From the NCBI RefSeq assembly GCF_027214005.1, contig NZ_JAPWGY010000002.1, positions 707,860 through 771,859 on the forward strand: 64,000 nucleotides of DNA, in the 5' to 3' direction. The DNA comes from Kiloniella laminariae (GTDB taxonomy: Bacteria; Pseudomonadota; Alphaproteobacteria; Kiloniellales; Kiloniellaceae). Position numbers and translations under genes: made by a program. Positions 15,617-23,431 of the stretch are shown here, piece after piece (position 1 is the first letter of the stretch; every line of letters begins with the position of its first letter). The notes beneath the pieces were generated by a model. The model worked only from the letters and a program-made list of their open reading frames with translations. It was not told the origin of the DNA and ran no database searches.

Positions 15617-18271
15617 TTACGCCTCTTTGCCCAGCGATTTCGAGGCCATTTCATAGACATCGCCGGAAAGTTTTTCTGTCGCCAGTATTCGTTTAAGCTC
15701 AGATTTCATCATTTTCTGATGCTTGGGGTTCATCCGGCGCCAACCGCCCAAAGGAGCCAGAATGCGAGAGGCAACCTGCGGGTTGATAGCGTTCATATGG
15801 ATAATGTTGTCAGCCAGGAAACGATAGCCTTCGCCGTCTTCGGCATGGAACCGGACCGGGTTGGCAGAGGCAAATGCCCCGACCAGCGCCCGTACCTTGT
15901 TCGGATTTTTATAGGAAAACCCGGGGTGCGAGGTCAGCTTTTTAATCCGTTGCAACACATCCGGCAGTCTGGAGCAGGCCTGAACCATAAACCACTTGTC
16001 CATCACAACCGGATCCTGCTGATAACGCTGTTCAAAAGCGGCAAGTGCCACCTCCCGCTCCGCTCCAGAAAAATCATTCAGAAGAGCCAGTGCAGCCATG
16101 CGGTCGGTCATGTTATCCGCGGTCTCGTAATGCCGGACAACCAGTTCACGACAGTCGCGATCGTCTTCAAAAGTTGCCAGATAATCCATCGCCGCATTAC
16201 GCAAAGCTCTGCGCCCCATTGAGGCTGCATCAGGGCTGTAGGCCGTTCCTGCCACGCCTTGCTGGTACAAGGCCTTCAGGCTGCCACACAACTCTGTCGC
16301 AATGGCGTGCTTGAAAAAGCTCCTGGCCTTTTCCGCTGCATCAAAATCGGCAACCTGCATCTGCTCGCTAATATAGCTGATCGACGGCAGGGTCATCAGC
16401 TGGGCGACAAAGGCCGGATCAAGGTCGGGGTTGGCCATGTTGCTCGCCAGTGCCCGGGCAAAGCCTGATACATATTGCGGCTCACGACCGGACTGGATTT
16501 CCCCGATCATCTTCAGGATCAGACGCGTTGCAGAGGATTGCGCCGCTTCCCAGCGGTTAAACAGATCACTGTCGTTTTCCATCAGGAACAACAGCTCATC
16601 ATCGCTGTACATTGCTGACAATTTGACAGGGGCCGAGAAGCCCCGGTTAATCGAGGGCACGGCGCCTGGCGGCACATCCGTAAAGGAAAAATTCTGCTGT
16701 TCGCAATCAAACCGCAGGGTTTTACTGTATGTTCTGTCACCGCTGTTTGTCCCCTGCTGTATCAGCGGAATATCCTGACCGTCCTGCCCCAGCAGGCCAA
16801 TCGTCAGCGGAATATGCAGGGGTTGTTTATTGTGTTGCCCCGGTGTGTCGGCGGTGTGTTGAGACAGCTTGAAGGTGAATAGGCTGGAAGCCGCATCATA
16901 TTCCCAGGTCACCGCCACATCCGGTGTGCCAGCCTGACTGTACCAGAGCCTGAAATGCTCCAGATCCACACCATTGGCATCTTCCATTGCCGCGACAAAG
17001 TCTTCGCAGGTTACGGCCTGATTGTCATGGCGCTCGAAATAAAGATCTATGCCCTTGCGGAAACCTTCCCGGCCCAGGATTTCCTGCATCATGCGGATCA
17101 CCTCGGCCCCTTTTTCATAGACCGTGGCGGTGTAGAAATTATTGATCTCGATATAGCTTTCCGGGCGGATCGGGTGAGACAGCGGCCCGGCATCCTCGGG
17201 GAACTGACGCGCGCGCAAGGTCCGCACGTCCTGTATCCGCTTGACCGGGGCCGAGCGCATATCAGACGAGAATTCCTGATCGCGATAAACCGTCAGACCT
17301 TCCTTGAGGCTGAGCTGGAACCAGTCGCGGCAGGTCACCCTGTTCCCGGTCCAGTTATGGAAATATTCATGGGCGACAATGGCTTCGATACGTTCAAAAT
17401 CCGCATCCGTTGCCGTATCCGGGCTGGCCAGAACACATTTGGAGTTAAAGATATTAAGGCTCTTGTTCTCCATCGCCCCCATGTTGAAATCATCAACCGC
17501 CACGATATTGAAAATGTCCAGATCGTATTCCAGACCAAAGCGTTCTTCATCCCAGCGCATGGACCGGATCAGGGAATCCATGGCAAAGGCACATTTGTCT
17601 TCATTGCCGTGTTGCACATAAATCTTCAGGGCCACATCCCGGCCACTGCCGGTTTTATAGCTGTCGGCGTAGCAGGCCAGATCCCCCGCAACCAAAGCAA
17701 AAAGATAACAGGGCTTGGGAAAGGGATCATGCCACTTCGCCCAATGCTTTCCGCCCTCACCCTTGCCCTGGGAAACCAGATTGCCGTTCGACAGCAGAAC
17801 CGGATATTTCGCCTCATCCGCCTGCATGGTCACGCTATAGGTTGCCATGACATCGGGACGGTCAGGATAAAAGGTGATGCGGCGAAAGCCCTCGGCCTCA
17901 CACTGGGTACAGAAATTCCCGCCTGAAAGATACAGGCCCTCAAGCCGTGTATTCAATACCGGATCGATCCGGGTTTCGATCGCGAGCTCAAACTTGTCCG
18001 GCAAGCCTTCGACTTCGAGAAAAAATTCATCAAGAAGATATTCTTTTTCTTGCAGCGCGCGGCCATCAACGGCAATCGAAAGCAACTCCAGAGTATCGCC
18101 ATCCAGATGCAGGGGGCCTGATGAATCCGGATTACGCCGGACCTTCAACAGGGATTTCACCCTGGTCCCCTCTGGCTCCAGAAAAAATTCCAGATCAACA
18201 TGATCGATCAAAAAAGCAGGGGGGGTATAGTCCTGTAATTTAATTGCTTTTGGTTGTTCCGTTTTCATCAT
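15617..18271 (-). CDS. pepN: Aminopeptidase N (M1 family zinc metallopeptidase)
   Basis: This cytoplasmic zinc exopeptidase removes N-terminal residues from peptides. The 884-residue protein has the substrate-binding GAMEN motif (DFNMGAMENKSLNIF, about residue 267) and the zinc motif HEYFHNWTGNRVTCRDWFQLSLKEGLTVYRDQEF (about residue 303), where His-Glu-x-x-His and the downstream Glu bind and activate zinc. The C-terminal half is the helical DUF3458 region of E. coli-type PepN. Length and order match the family. Two adjacent ATGs (18271 and 18268) are possible starts; GAGG just upstream sits best for the second. The gene stands alone and is probably constitutive. Confidence 0.96.
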   Translation of the reverse strand: MMKTEQPKAIKLQDYTPPAFLIDHVDLEFFLEPEGTRVKSLLKVRRNPDSSGPLHLDGDTLELLSIAVDGRALQEKEYLLDEFFLEVEGLPDKFELAIETRIDPVLNTRLEGLYLSGGNFCTQCEAEGFRRITFYPDRPDVMATYSVTMQADEAKYPVLLSNGNLVSQGKGEGGKHWAKWHDPFPKPCYLFALVAGDLACYADSYKTGSGRDVALKIYVQHGNEDKCAFAMDSLIRSMRWDEERFGLEYDLDIFNIVAVDDFNMGAMENKSLNIFNSKCVLASPDTATDADFERIEAIVAHEYFHNWTGNRVTCRDWFQLSLKEGLTVYRDQEFSSDMRSAPVKRIQDVRTLRARQFPEDAGPLSHPIRPESYIEINNFYTATVYEKGAEVIRMMQEILGREGFRKGIDLYFERHDNQAVTCEDFVAAMEDANGVDLEHFRLWYSQAGTPDVAVTWEYDAASSLFTFKLSQHTADTPGQHNKQPLHIPLTIGLLGQDGQDIPLIQQGTNSGDRTYSKTLRFDCEQQNFSFTDVPPGAVPSINRGFSAPVKLSAMYSDDELLFLMENDSDLFNRWEAAQSSATRLILKMIGEIQSGREPQYVSGFARALASNMANPDLDPAFVAQLMTLPSISYISEQMQVADFDAAEKARSFFKHAIATELCGSLKALYQQGVAGTAYSPDAASMGRRALRNAAMDYLATFEDDRDCRELVVRHYETADNMTDRMAALALLNDFSGAEREVALAAFEQRYQQDPVVMDKWFMVQACSRLPDVLQRIKKLTSHPGFSYKNPNKVRALVGAFASANPVRFHAEDGEGYRFLADNIIHMNAINPQVASRILAPLGGWRRMNPKHQKMMKSELKRILATEKLSGDVYEMASKSLGKEA

Positions 18272-18590
18272 GCCTCACCCTAGAATCCAGATTTTCCCCA
18301 TAGTGTCTGAAACAAACAGCAAGGACAATCCACCTAATACGATTAGGCAAGCCATTCCCCTGATTTGCGTAGCTCTGTATGGAATTTATGCAGAGAAGTA
18401 TCAGCTCTGGCTTCTGGAAATGCAAACTTCAGAAAAAGCAGGGAAAGAATCGGTCAACCCGCTTCCCTTGAGCCAGAAAGACAGAACGGAAATTGTACGG
18501 GATCAGGATGATGCAGATAAAATGGGGGGGATAAAAATTCCGGCTTCCCAGTTCCGATCCTGGCGATCGGCAAAGGGTGTCGTCTGTGGC
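18272..18590. other. pepN-bfd intergenic region
   Basis: This 319-bp stretch between pepN and the end of bfd holds the pepN promoter. Open frames on both strands here are short and resemble nothing I know; one on the plus strand runs on through the whole of bfd as its antisense. No RNA gene or clear repeat is seen. Confidence 0.5.
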
Positions 18591-18797
18591 CTATTCGGCT
18601 GCCAGATTTTGCATCGAGGCAAAATGCACGGCAAGATTCCGCTCCTGCTCCAGCATGTCCTTGATATCACAGCCACACTTTCCACACTGTGGCGCACAGT
18701 CCATGGCTTTATATACACCCGCAACTGAACAGGCGCCAAGTCCGACCGCGTTCCGGACATCTTTTTCTGTAAAACCGTTACAAAGACAAACGTACAT
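18591..18797 (-). CDS. bfd: Bacterioferritin-associated ferredoxin (BFD-like [2Fe-2S] protein)
   Basis: The 68-residue protein begins MYVCLCNGFTEKDVRNAV and continues CAPQCGKCGCDIKDML. The CxC (Cys4, Cys6) and CxxC cysteines ligate a [2Fe-2S] cluster in the BFD-like helix-turn-helix fold. Bfd delivers electrons to bacterioferritin to release stored iron and is induced by iron starvation. A near-consensus Fur operator lies 16 nt upstream of its start. No bacterioferritin gene is in the window. A few residues longer than E. coli Bfd at the C-terminus (NLAVHFASMQNLAAE) is normal. Confidence 0.93.
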   Translation of the reverse strand: MYVCLCNGFTEKDVRNAVGLGACSVAGVYKAMDCAPQCGKCGCDIKDMLEQERNLAVHFASMQNLAAE

Positions 18798-18812
18798 GTT
18801 TTTCTCTCAGCA

Positions 18813-18827
18813 TGAGAATGATTTTCA
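18813..18827. promoter_or_regulatory. Fur-type iron box upstream of bfd
   Basis: TGAGAATGATTTTCA (18813-18827) matches the 7-1-7 Fur consensus TGATAATNATTATCA at 12 of 14 scored positions. A weaker second copy TGAGAATTGATTGCA is at 18852-18866. Both sit between divergent bfd and the nitroreductase gene, so iron would repress bfd and perhaps the nitroreductase. Confidence 0.75.
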
Positions 18828-18994
18828 TCCGCTCTCTATACATAGTGTAAATGAGAATTGATTGCAAATAAATTAACAGCCTTGTTATGCTCGCGCTTTG
18901 ATCCTGATCAAGATAAAGATGATGAACCCCGGGCGTTTTTCCGCTATGACCTTTCCAGGCCCTTGTCTGGCCCATTTTTACAGGAGACCTGTTT

Positions 18995-19555
18995 TTGTCC
19001 TTTCTTTTATCCCGTAAATCCATTGTCCCGCAGTGGATGGTAGACCCCGCTCCGTCCAAAGAAGATATCGATTACCTGCTCCAGGCCGCTGTGACAGCGC
19101 CGGATCACGGCTGGCTCCGCCCCTGGCGTTTTCTGGTGATCCAGGGTGATGCCAGGAACAAACTCTCCGATCTTTTTGTCAGTGCCTTGAAAAAAAGAAA
19201 TCCTGAAGCCACCCGGGAACAGATTGAAAAAGAGCAGAGCCGTCCACAGTTTGCCCCGCTGGTCATCGTTGTCTGCTCTGTCATGACCGACGAAAAACCG
19301 GGTGTGCCCAAAAACGAACGGGTTCTCTCTGCCGGAGCCGCCGCCCAGAACATTCTTCTCGCGGCACATGAACGCGGCTATGGCGCGATCTGGCTGACCG
19401 GTGCTGCCGCCTATGACCCCATGGTCCGCGAAGGTCTGGATCTGGACGACAATACCGATATCGTCGGCTTCCTCTATATCGGCTCAGTCGAGCGCGAAGT
19501 GCGCGAAAGAAAACGCCCGGACCCAAGTGAGTTCACACGCTACTGGGGCCAGTGA
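18995..19555 (+). CDS. NAD(P)H nitroreductase family protein (YdjA-like)
   Basis: A 186-residue FMN-dependent nitroreductase-fold protein. It shows the phosphate- and FMN-binding RKSIVPQWMVDPAPSKEDIDYLLQAAVTAPDHGWLRPWRFLVI at the N-terminus, and SAGAAAQNILLAAHERGYGAIWLTG and GFLYIGSVEREVRERKRPD later. This is the short YdjA/YfkO-like subgroup (about 180-190 residues); the natural substrate is unknown. The start is a TTG at 18995 with AGGAGA at 18982-18987 placed seven nt upstream; no in-frame ATG suits. Its stop codon is the first triplet of a tandem repeat (19553-19590). Confidence 0.88.
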   Translation: MSFLLSRKSIVPQWMVDPAPSKEDIDYLLQAAVTAPDHGWLRPWRFLVIQGDARNKLSDLFVSALKKRNPEATREQIEKEQSRPQFAPLVIVVCSVMTDEKPGVPKNERVLSAGAAAQNILLAAHERGYGAIWLTGAAAYDPMVREGLDLDDNTDIVGFLYIGSVEREVRERKRPDPSEFTRYWGQ

Positions 19556-19590
19556 GACCTTAATGGGGACATGAAACCTTGATGGGGGCA
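19553..19590. repeat. Two tandem 19-nt repeats starting at the nitroreductase stop codon
   Basis: TGAGACCTTAATGGGGACA (19553-19571) is followed directly by TGAAACCTTGATGGGGGCA (19572-19590). The units match at 16 of 19 positions. The first three bases of unit one are the TGA stop of the nitroreductase gene, so the array began inside the coding frame's end. Confidence 0.85.
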
Positions 19591-19641
19591 GGGAAACTGT
19601 AAAAACCGCCCCTGGATAAAAGAACAACAGCAGGCTCCGTC

Positions 19642-20460
19642 ATGGACAGTATTGATCTTATCTACACCGGATTGCTCCTGATCCTCACCGGGGCCGTCGC
19701 GGGCACGCTCGCAGGTCTGCTTGGCGTTGGCGGCGGGATCGTTATTGTTCCCGTCCTTTTCAACCTCTTTGGCCTGCTCGACCTTCCCGCTTCCACAGCC
19801 ATGCATATGGCTGTGGGGACGTCGCTGGCGACCATTGTACCGACCTCGCTCTCGTCTCTGCGCGCCCATCACAAAAAGGGGGCGGTCGATATTCCCCTTC
19901 TGAAAAAATGGGGCCTCGGGATTTTTGCGGGCTCTGTACTCGGGGCCTTTATCGCCGGACAGGTCAAGGGCGATGTCCTCACCGCCGTCTTTGCTGTGGT
20001 TGCCCTGCTTGTATCCCTGAACATGGTCCGCTCGGAAGCCCTGACACTGAGCCCGGCACTGCCAGCGGGCACCTGGCTCAATACTTTGATTTCCATGATA
20101 ATCGGATCATTTTCGGCCATTATGGGGATTGGGGGTGGAACCCTTTCAGTGCCCGTCCTCAGTTCCTTCAGCTTCCCCATTCACAAGGCCGTCGGGACCG
20201 CTTCGGCCCTGGGGCTGCTCATCGCCATTCCCGGTGTGACAGGGTTTATTCTCATCGGCGCGGGTGTTGCGGAACGCCCGCCTTTAAGTCTGGGGTATGT
20301 CAGTCTTGTCGGCTTCTGTCTGATCTTTCCAACCACGGTGCTGTTCGCTCCCCTGGGCGCCAGGATAGCCCACAGGCTCAACCGGCTTTGGCTGCGCCGG
20401 ACCTTCGCGCTCTTCCTCGGCCTCACATCCCTGAGAATGTTCTACAACCTGTTGTATTAA
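19642..20460 (+). CDS. TauE/SafE family permease
   Basis: A 272-residue polytopic inner-membrane protein of the TauE/SafE (DUF81) family. It has the duplicated signature GTLAGLLGVGGGIVIVPVLF (residues 22-41) and GSFSAIMGIGGGTLSVPVLSSF in the second half, each closing a bundle of about four helices. AMHMAVGTSLATIVPTSL is also characteristic. Members export sulfite or organosulfur compounds; the substrate here is unknown. It starts from an ATG at 19642 after CAGCAGGCTCCGTC. Its C-terminal coding sequence resembles the repeated units that follow it (20467-20790) and the decayed copy at 20811-20933. Confidence 0.85.
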   Translation: MDSIDLIYTGLLLILTGAVAGTLAGLLGVGGGIVIVPVLFNLFGLLDLPASTAMHMAVGTSLATIVPTSLSSLRAHHKKGAVDIPLLKKWGLGIFAGSVLGAFIAGQVKGDVLTAVFAVVALLVSLNMVRSEALTLSPALPAGTWLNTLISMIIGSFSAIMGIGGGTLSVPVLSSFSFPIHKAVGTASALGLLIAIPGVTGFILIGAGVAERPPLSLGYVSLVGFCLIFPTTVLFAPLGARIAHRLNRLWLRRTFALFLGLTSLRMFYNLLY

Positions 20461-20466
20461 TCAGCT

Positions 20467-20790
20467 CGACATCCCTCAGATTGTTCCAGAACCCCTTGAG
20501 CGAACGGCCTCACATCCCTGATAACGCCCTATAACTCATTGGGATAACAGCCATGGCCTCACTCAGGGGGTTCAGAAACCTTTTGAACGAACGAAGCCGA
20601 TATTCCTCAGAATGTTCCAGGACCTCTTGAGCTTACGGGCACACATCCCCGATAATGCTCTATAACTCATTGAGGTAACAGGCGCGACATCGCTCAGAGT
20701 GTTCTGGAATCTTTTGAACGAACCCGACATTCCTCAGAGCGTTCAAGGACTTTTGAGCGAAAGAACCCGCATTCCCGATCACCCGCACTT
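20467..20790. repeat. Degenerate tandem array of about 42-nt units, higher-order period about 130 nt
   Basis: Units of about 40-48 nt begin near 20467, 20508, 20557, 20597, 20640, 20685, 20725 and 20766. Each starts with a CATCCCTCAG/CATTCCTCAG-type element, followed by GTTCCAGAACC-like sequence and TTGAGCGAAC or TTTGAACGAAC. Three units form a larger repeat: 20467-20596 is followed by a diverged copy at 20597-20724 (both contain CTATAACTCATTG...TAACAG), then a partial third. The unit head resembles the end of the TauE gene (CCTCACATCCCTGAGAATG at 20421), so the array seems to have grown from that gene's 3' end. Confidence 0.8.
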
Positions 20791-20810
20791 CAGTATCCGT
20801 TGCGTCAGCC

Positions 20811-20933
20811 TTATCGGTTACGTCAGTCCTCGTGGATTTTTCTCTGATTTTCCCACCACTGCTCTCCTCGCCCCGCTGGACACAAGGGCTTCCACAGGTT
20901 CAACCGCCTTTGACGGCGCCGGACCTTCGCACC
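20811..20933 (+). pseudogene. Decayed partial copy of the 3' end of the adjacent TauE gene
   Basis: 20811-20930 aligns with 20291-20408 of the functional gene, almost ungapped at an offset of 522-523. Shared segments include CGTCAGT/TGTCAGT, TCTGATTTTCCCACCAC against TCTGATCTTTCCAACCAC, CCACAGGTTCAACCG against CCACAGGCTCAACCG, and GCGCCGGACCTTCGC. Translation gives SLIGYVSPRGFFSDFPTTALLAPLD, matching SLGYVSLVGFCLIFPTTVLFAPLG of TauE, then a frameshift. The open frame at 20699-20977 that covers it is not a gene. Confidence 0.82.
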
Positions 20934-21008
20934 CCTCCCCAGGCTCGAACCATGGGGAACCATGCCTAATCAATTGAATTTTATGGTTTTTCTTGCTATC
21001 AGGCCTCT

Positions 21009-21425
21009 TTACAGGCTTTGCAGAAACAACAACAAACCAAAACCGCCCGCAACAATCACACCAAGCAAAAGCAGCAGGAGCCACAAGCTCGGCCCTTTCT
21101 TCTCAACGACCGGCGCCTCAACCCTTGGTCTTTTCCGCAAAGGGTGCCGCTCCGAGCGATCGACTTTTGGTGTCGTGTTGACCTGTGTCTGTTTCGCAGC
21201 CCGGTTTTCTCGATCTGCAATAGTTGTCTCGAAAATCACCCGCTCCCGGCTGGAGTTTTCGTCCTCATCATATGTTTCCTGGACAATACGAACGGCGGCA
21301 AAGCGTTTGGTATCATAGAGGCGCTTGGCAGTGGAAAGCGCCATATCCTTATCATCAAGGACACATTCCAGGACCCACCTGTTATTCTGATAAGTATCTA
21401 CCTCGTATGAAACAACCTGCGACAT
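21009..21425 (-). CDS. Uncharacterised protein with C-terminal membrane anchor
   Basis: I do not recognise this 138-residue protein. Residues 1-65 (MSQVVSYEVDTYQNNRWVLECVLDDKDMALSTAKRLYDTKRFAAVRIVQETYDEDENSS) look like a small alpha/beta domain. A basic, disordered stretch (about 80-112, rich in Lys/Arg/Pro) follows, then one strong transmembrane helix SLWLLLLLLGVIVAGGFGLLLFLQSL at the extreme C-terminus. The layout is that of a tail-anchored protein with its N-terminus in the cytoplasm. It follows the PAS-like gene by 27 nt on the same strand, so they are likely co-transcribed and may work together. Confidence 0.7.
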   Translation of the reverse strand: MSQVVSYEVDTYQNNRWVLECVLDDKDMALSTAKRLYDTKRFAAVRIVQETYDEDENSSRERVIFETTIADRENRAAKQTQVNTTPKVDRSERHPLRKRPRVEAPVVEKKGPSLWLLLLLLGVIVAGGFGLLLFLQSL

Positions 21426-21452
21426 ATAAATCTTGAACCCTGTGGTGGTTTC

Positions 21453-21905
21453 TTATCCGTTTGCAACCTTGCGACAATTAGCCCCCCCAAACAAGCCATC
21501 AACGAAAACATCATCCGAAGAAAGTGGCATCAGGGTACTGCGATATAATAATTTATCCCCACCATCTTCGCATTCGCCACCAATACTGACAGGAACACCA
21601 AGCTTGAGAACACGGGGCATGAAAGCCGTTGCCTGCTTAATTAGACTTGGTTCCGGGCATTCCAGTACACCAGTTCCCTTAAGAATTCCCCGTTCAGCTG
21701 GCCAGATCAGGGAGCCGACATGAATAAAAACAGGATTCTCCCCCTCATCCCCCAGTGAAATCAGAAAACACCAGTCCCAATCATCCCCCAGATCTTCTTC
21801 TTTTATATCTGCCAGGCTAGGCATACTGCGTTCCTGCTTTTGCCGCTCCCAATAATCCAACAAGCGAAAAACCAGTCGACGCTCTATCCCTGTATACTCA
21901 GCCAT
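21453..21905 (-). CDS. PAS-fold protein of the PAS_5 (DUF1491-like/PF07310-type) kind
   Basis: A 150-residue protein beginning MAEYTGIERRLVFRLLDYWERQKQERSMPSLADI. The opening helix with the YW...R.MPSLADI pattern, the DWDWCFLISLGDEGENPVFIHVGSLI core and the late LLYRSTLMPLSSDDVFVDGLFGGANCR match the alphaproteobacterial PAS_5 domain family, whose members are single PAS-like domains with unknown ligand. The family name is from memory, so treat it as likely, not proven. I take the ATG at 21905 because it starts the conserved helix; upstream ATGs (21935, 21926) would add a short basic leader. It is the first gene of a two-gene unit with the tail-anchored protein. Confidence 0.65.
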   Translation of the reverse strand: MAEYTGIERRLVFRLLDYWERQKQERSMPSLADIKEEDLGDDWDWCFLISLGDEGENPVFIHVGSLIWPAERGILKGTGVLECPEPSLIKQATAFMPRVLKLGVPVSIGGECEDGGDKLLYRSTLMPLSSDDVFVDGLFGGANCRKVANG

Positions 21906-22111
21906 CAGGCAACCTTTTGTTTTCATGACAAACACACATGCGATTTTAATATCACCTTATTGGTAAATAAATTGTCAAAGCCACACGGATAGAACGAAAA
22001 ACACCTCATCTGATCTCCTGATCCTCCCTGTTGAAGAGGCAAATGAGATTGCTTCGCTCAAACTTATCACCTAAAAATGATAAAATTTCATTCCTGCGAG
22101 TAAACAATTTT

Positions 22112-23398
22112 ATGTCGGACATTCCACAAATCACTATCGTTGGCCTGGGCTATGTCGGTCTGCCCTTGGCCATAAATCTCGCCAAATACTACAGGGTAAC
22201 AGGTTTTGATATCGATGAAGACCGCATCAAAAAGCTGAAGGAAGGTTACGATAAAACCGGAGAAGTTACATCCCAGGATCTGCGCAATTCTACACTTCAC
22301 CTGACATCCCGTCAGGAAGAACTCCACGACCATGATATCCATATCGTGACGGTCCCCACTCCGGTCGACTCAAATAACCAACCAGACCTTACGCCTGTTC
22401 GCAAGGCATCAGAAACAGTTGGAACGGTGCTTAAACCCGGCAATATTATCGTTTATGAAAGCACCGTTTACCCGGGCGTTACCGAAGACATTTGTGGCCC
22501 CATACTCGCCGAGATTTCTGGACTCGAATGTGGCAAGGATTTCTTTCTGGGTTATTCACCTGAAAGAATTAACCCGGGGGACAGAGAACATACGGTTGAT
22601 CGAATAACCAAGGTTGTTGCCGGTCAGACCAATGACGTTGCTGAACGCCTGCGCAAAATCTACGGCACCATGAACAACGGCAACATTTTTCTGGCCAAAG
22701 ACATCAAGACAGCTGAGGCCGCAAAAGTCATCGAAAATGCGCAAAGAGATATCAACATCGCCTTTGTCAATGAAATTGCCGTTATTTTTCAAAATCTAGG
22801 CATTTCTGTCTATGATGTCCTCGAAGCTGCGGGAACCAAATGGAACTTCCTGAATTTTCAACCGGGCCTGGTAGGTGGACACTGTATCGGTGTTGACCCC
22901 TATTATCTTGCGCACTGCGCAAAGTCATTTGGGCATGATCCAAAGGTTATTCTTTCAGGGCGTTCGACGAATGAAGCCATGAGTGATGCTGTCAGCAATG
23001 CTATTCATCTCGCCTTGAAAAGAAAAACACCTGACATCAAGAGCCCCAAAACGCTTATCATGGGCCTAACCTTCAAAGAAGACGTTCCCGATCTGCGAAA
23101 CACAAAGGTAACCGATATCATCTCAGCTTTAACCCTATTGGGCCACCAGGTAGAAGTCCACGACCCGATGGCTGACCCTGTTGAGGCGGAAAAATTCTTT
23201 AACATCACTCTCAAGACATCCCTGGAAAGTGAAGAGCCCTACGACTGCATTATTGGAGCCGTGCCTCACGCAGGTTATCTGGAACTAACCAACAGCAGTA
23301 TCGAACAGCTGGTAAAACCAAATGGCCTGATCGCTGATATGAAAGGTATGTGGAGGAAAAGGGACTTCACCTCTTCTTTCAGCTATTGGTGCCTCTAG
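22112..23398 (+). CDS. UDP-N-acetyl-D-galactosamine/glucosamine 6-dehydrogenase (TviB/WbpA type)
   Basis: A 428-residue nucleotide-sugar dehydrogenase that oxidises C6 of a UDP-HexNAc to the uronic acid, using NAD+. It has the N-terminal dinucleotide-binding motif ITIVGLGYVGLPLA, then VPTPVDSNNQPDL, YESTVYPGVTEDICGPIL, the catalytic cysteine in GGHCIGVDPYYL, and the C-terminal domain LIMGLTFKEDVPDLRNTKV. FKED...LRN distinguishes the TviB/WbpA/WecC-type group from UDP-glucose dehydrogenases. It makes a precursor for capsule or O-antigen. I chose ATG 22112 (MSDIPQ), where family similarity starts; an in-frame start at 22031 adds a non-conserved leader. No other glycan genes surround it. Confidence 0.9.
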   Translation: MSDIPQITIVGLGYVGLPLAINLAKYYRVTGFDIDEDRIKKLKEGYDKTGEVTSQDLRNSTLHLTSRQEELHDHDIHIVTVPTPVDSNNQPDLTPVRKASETVGTVLKPGNIIVYESTVYPGVTEDICGPILAEISGLECGKDFFLGYSPERINPGDREHTVDRITKVVAGQTNDVAERLRKIYGTMNNGNIFLAKDIKTAEAAKVIENAQRDINIAFVNEIAVIFQNLGISVYDVLEAAGTKWNFLNFQPGLVGGHCIGVDPYYLAHCAKSFGHDPKVILSGRSTNEAMSDAVSNAIHLALKRKTPDIKSPKTLIMGLTFKEDVPDLRNTKVTDIISALTLLGHQVEVHDPMADPVEAEKFFNITLKTSLESEEPYDCIIGAVPHAGYLELTNSSIEQLVKPNGLIADMKGMWRKRDFTSSFSYWCL

Positions 23399-23431
23399 AT
23401 TTCCACATCGGGATCACAGGGCGACTCTTCT

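Noticed and set aside
18270-18728. 152-residue plus-strand frame across the pepN-bfd gap
   Set aside because: It overlaps bfd in antisense and lacks similarity to anything recognised. bfd is clearly real.
20699-20977. 92-residue open frame after the second TauE gene
   Set aside because: Its middle is a frameshifted copy of the TauE C-terminus and its start lies in tandem repeats, so it is not a gene.
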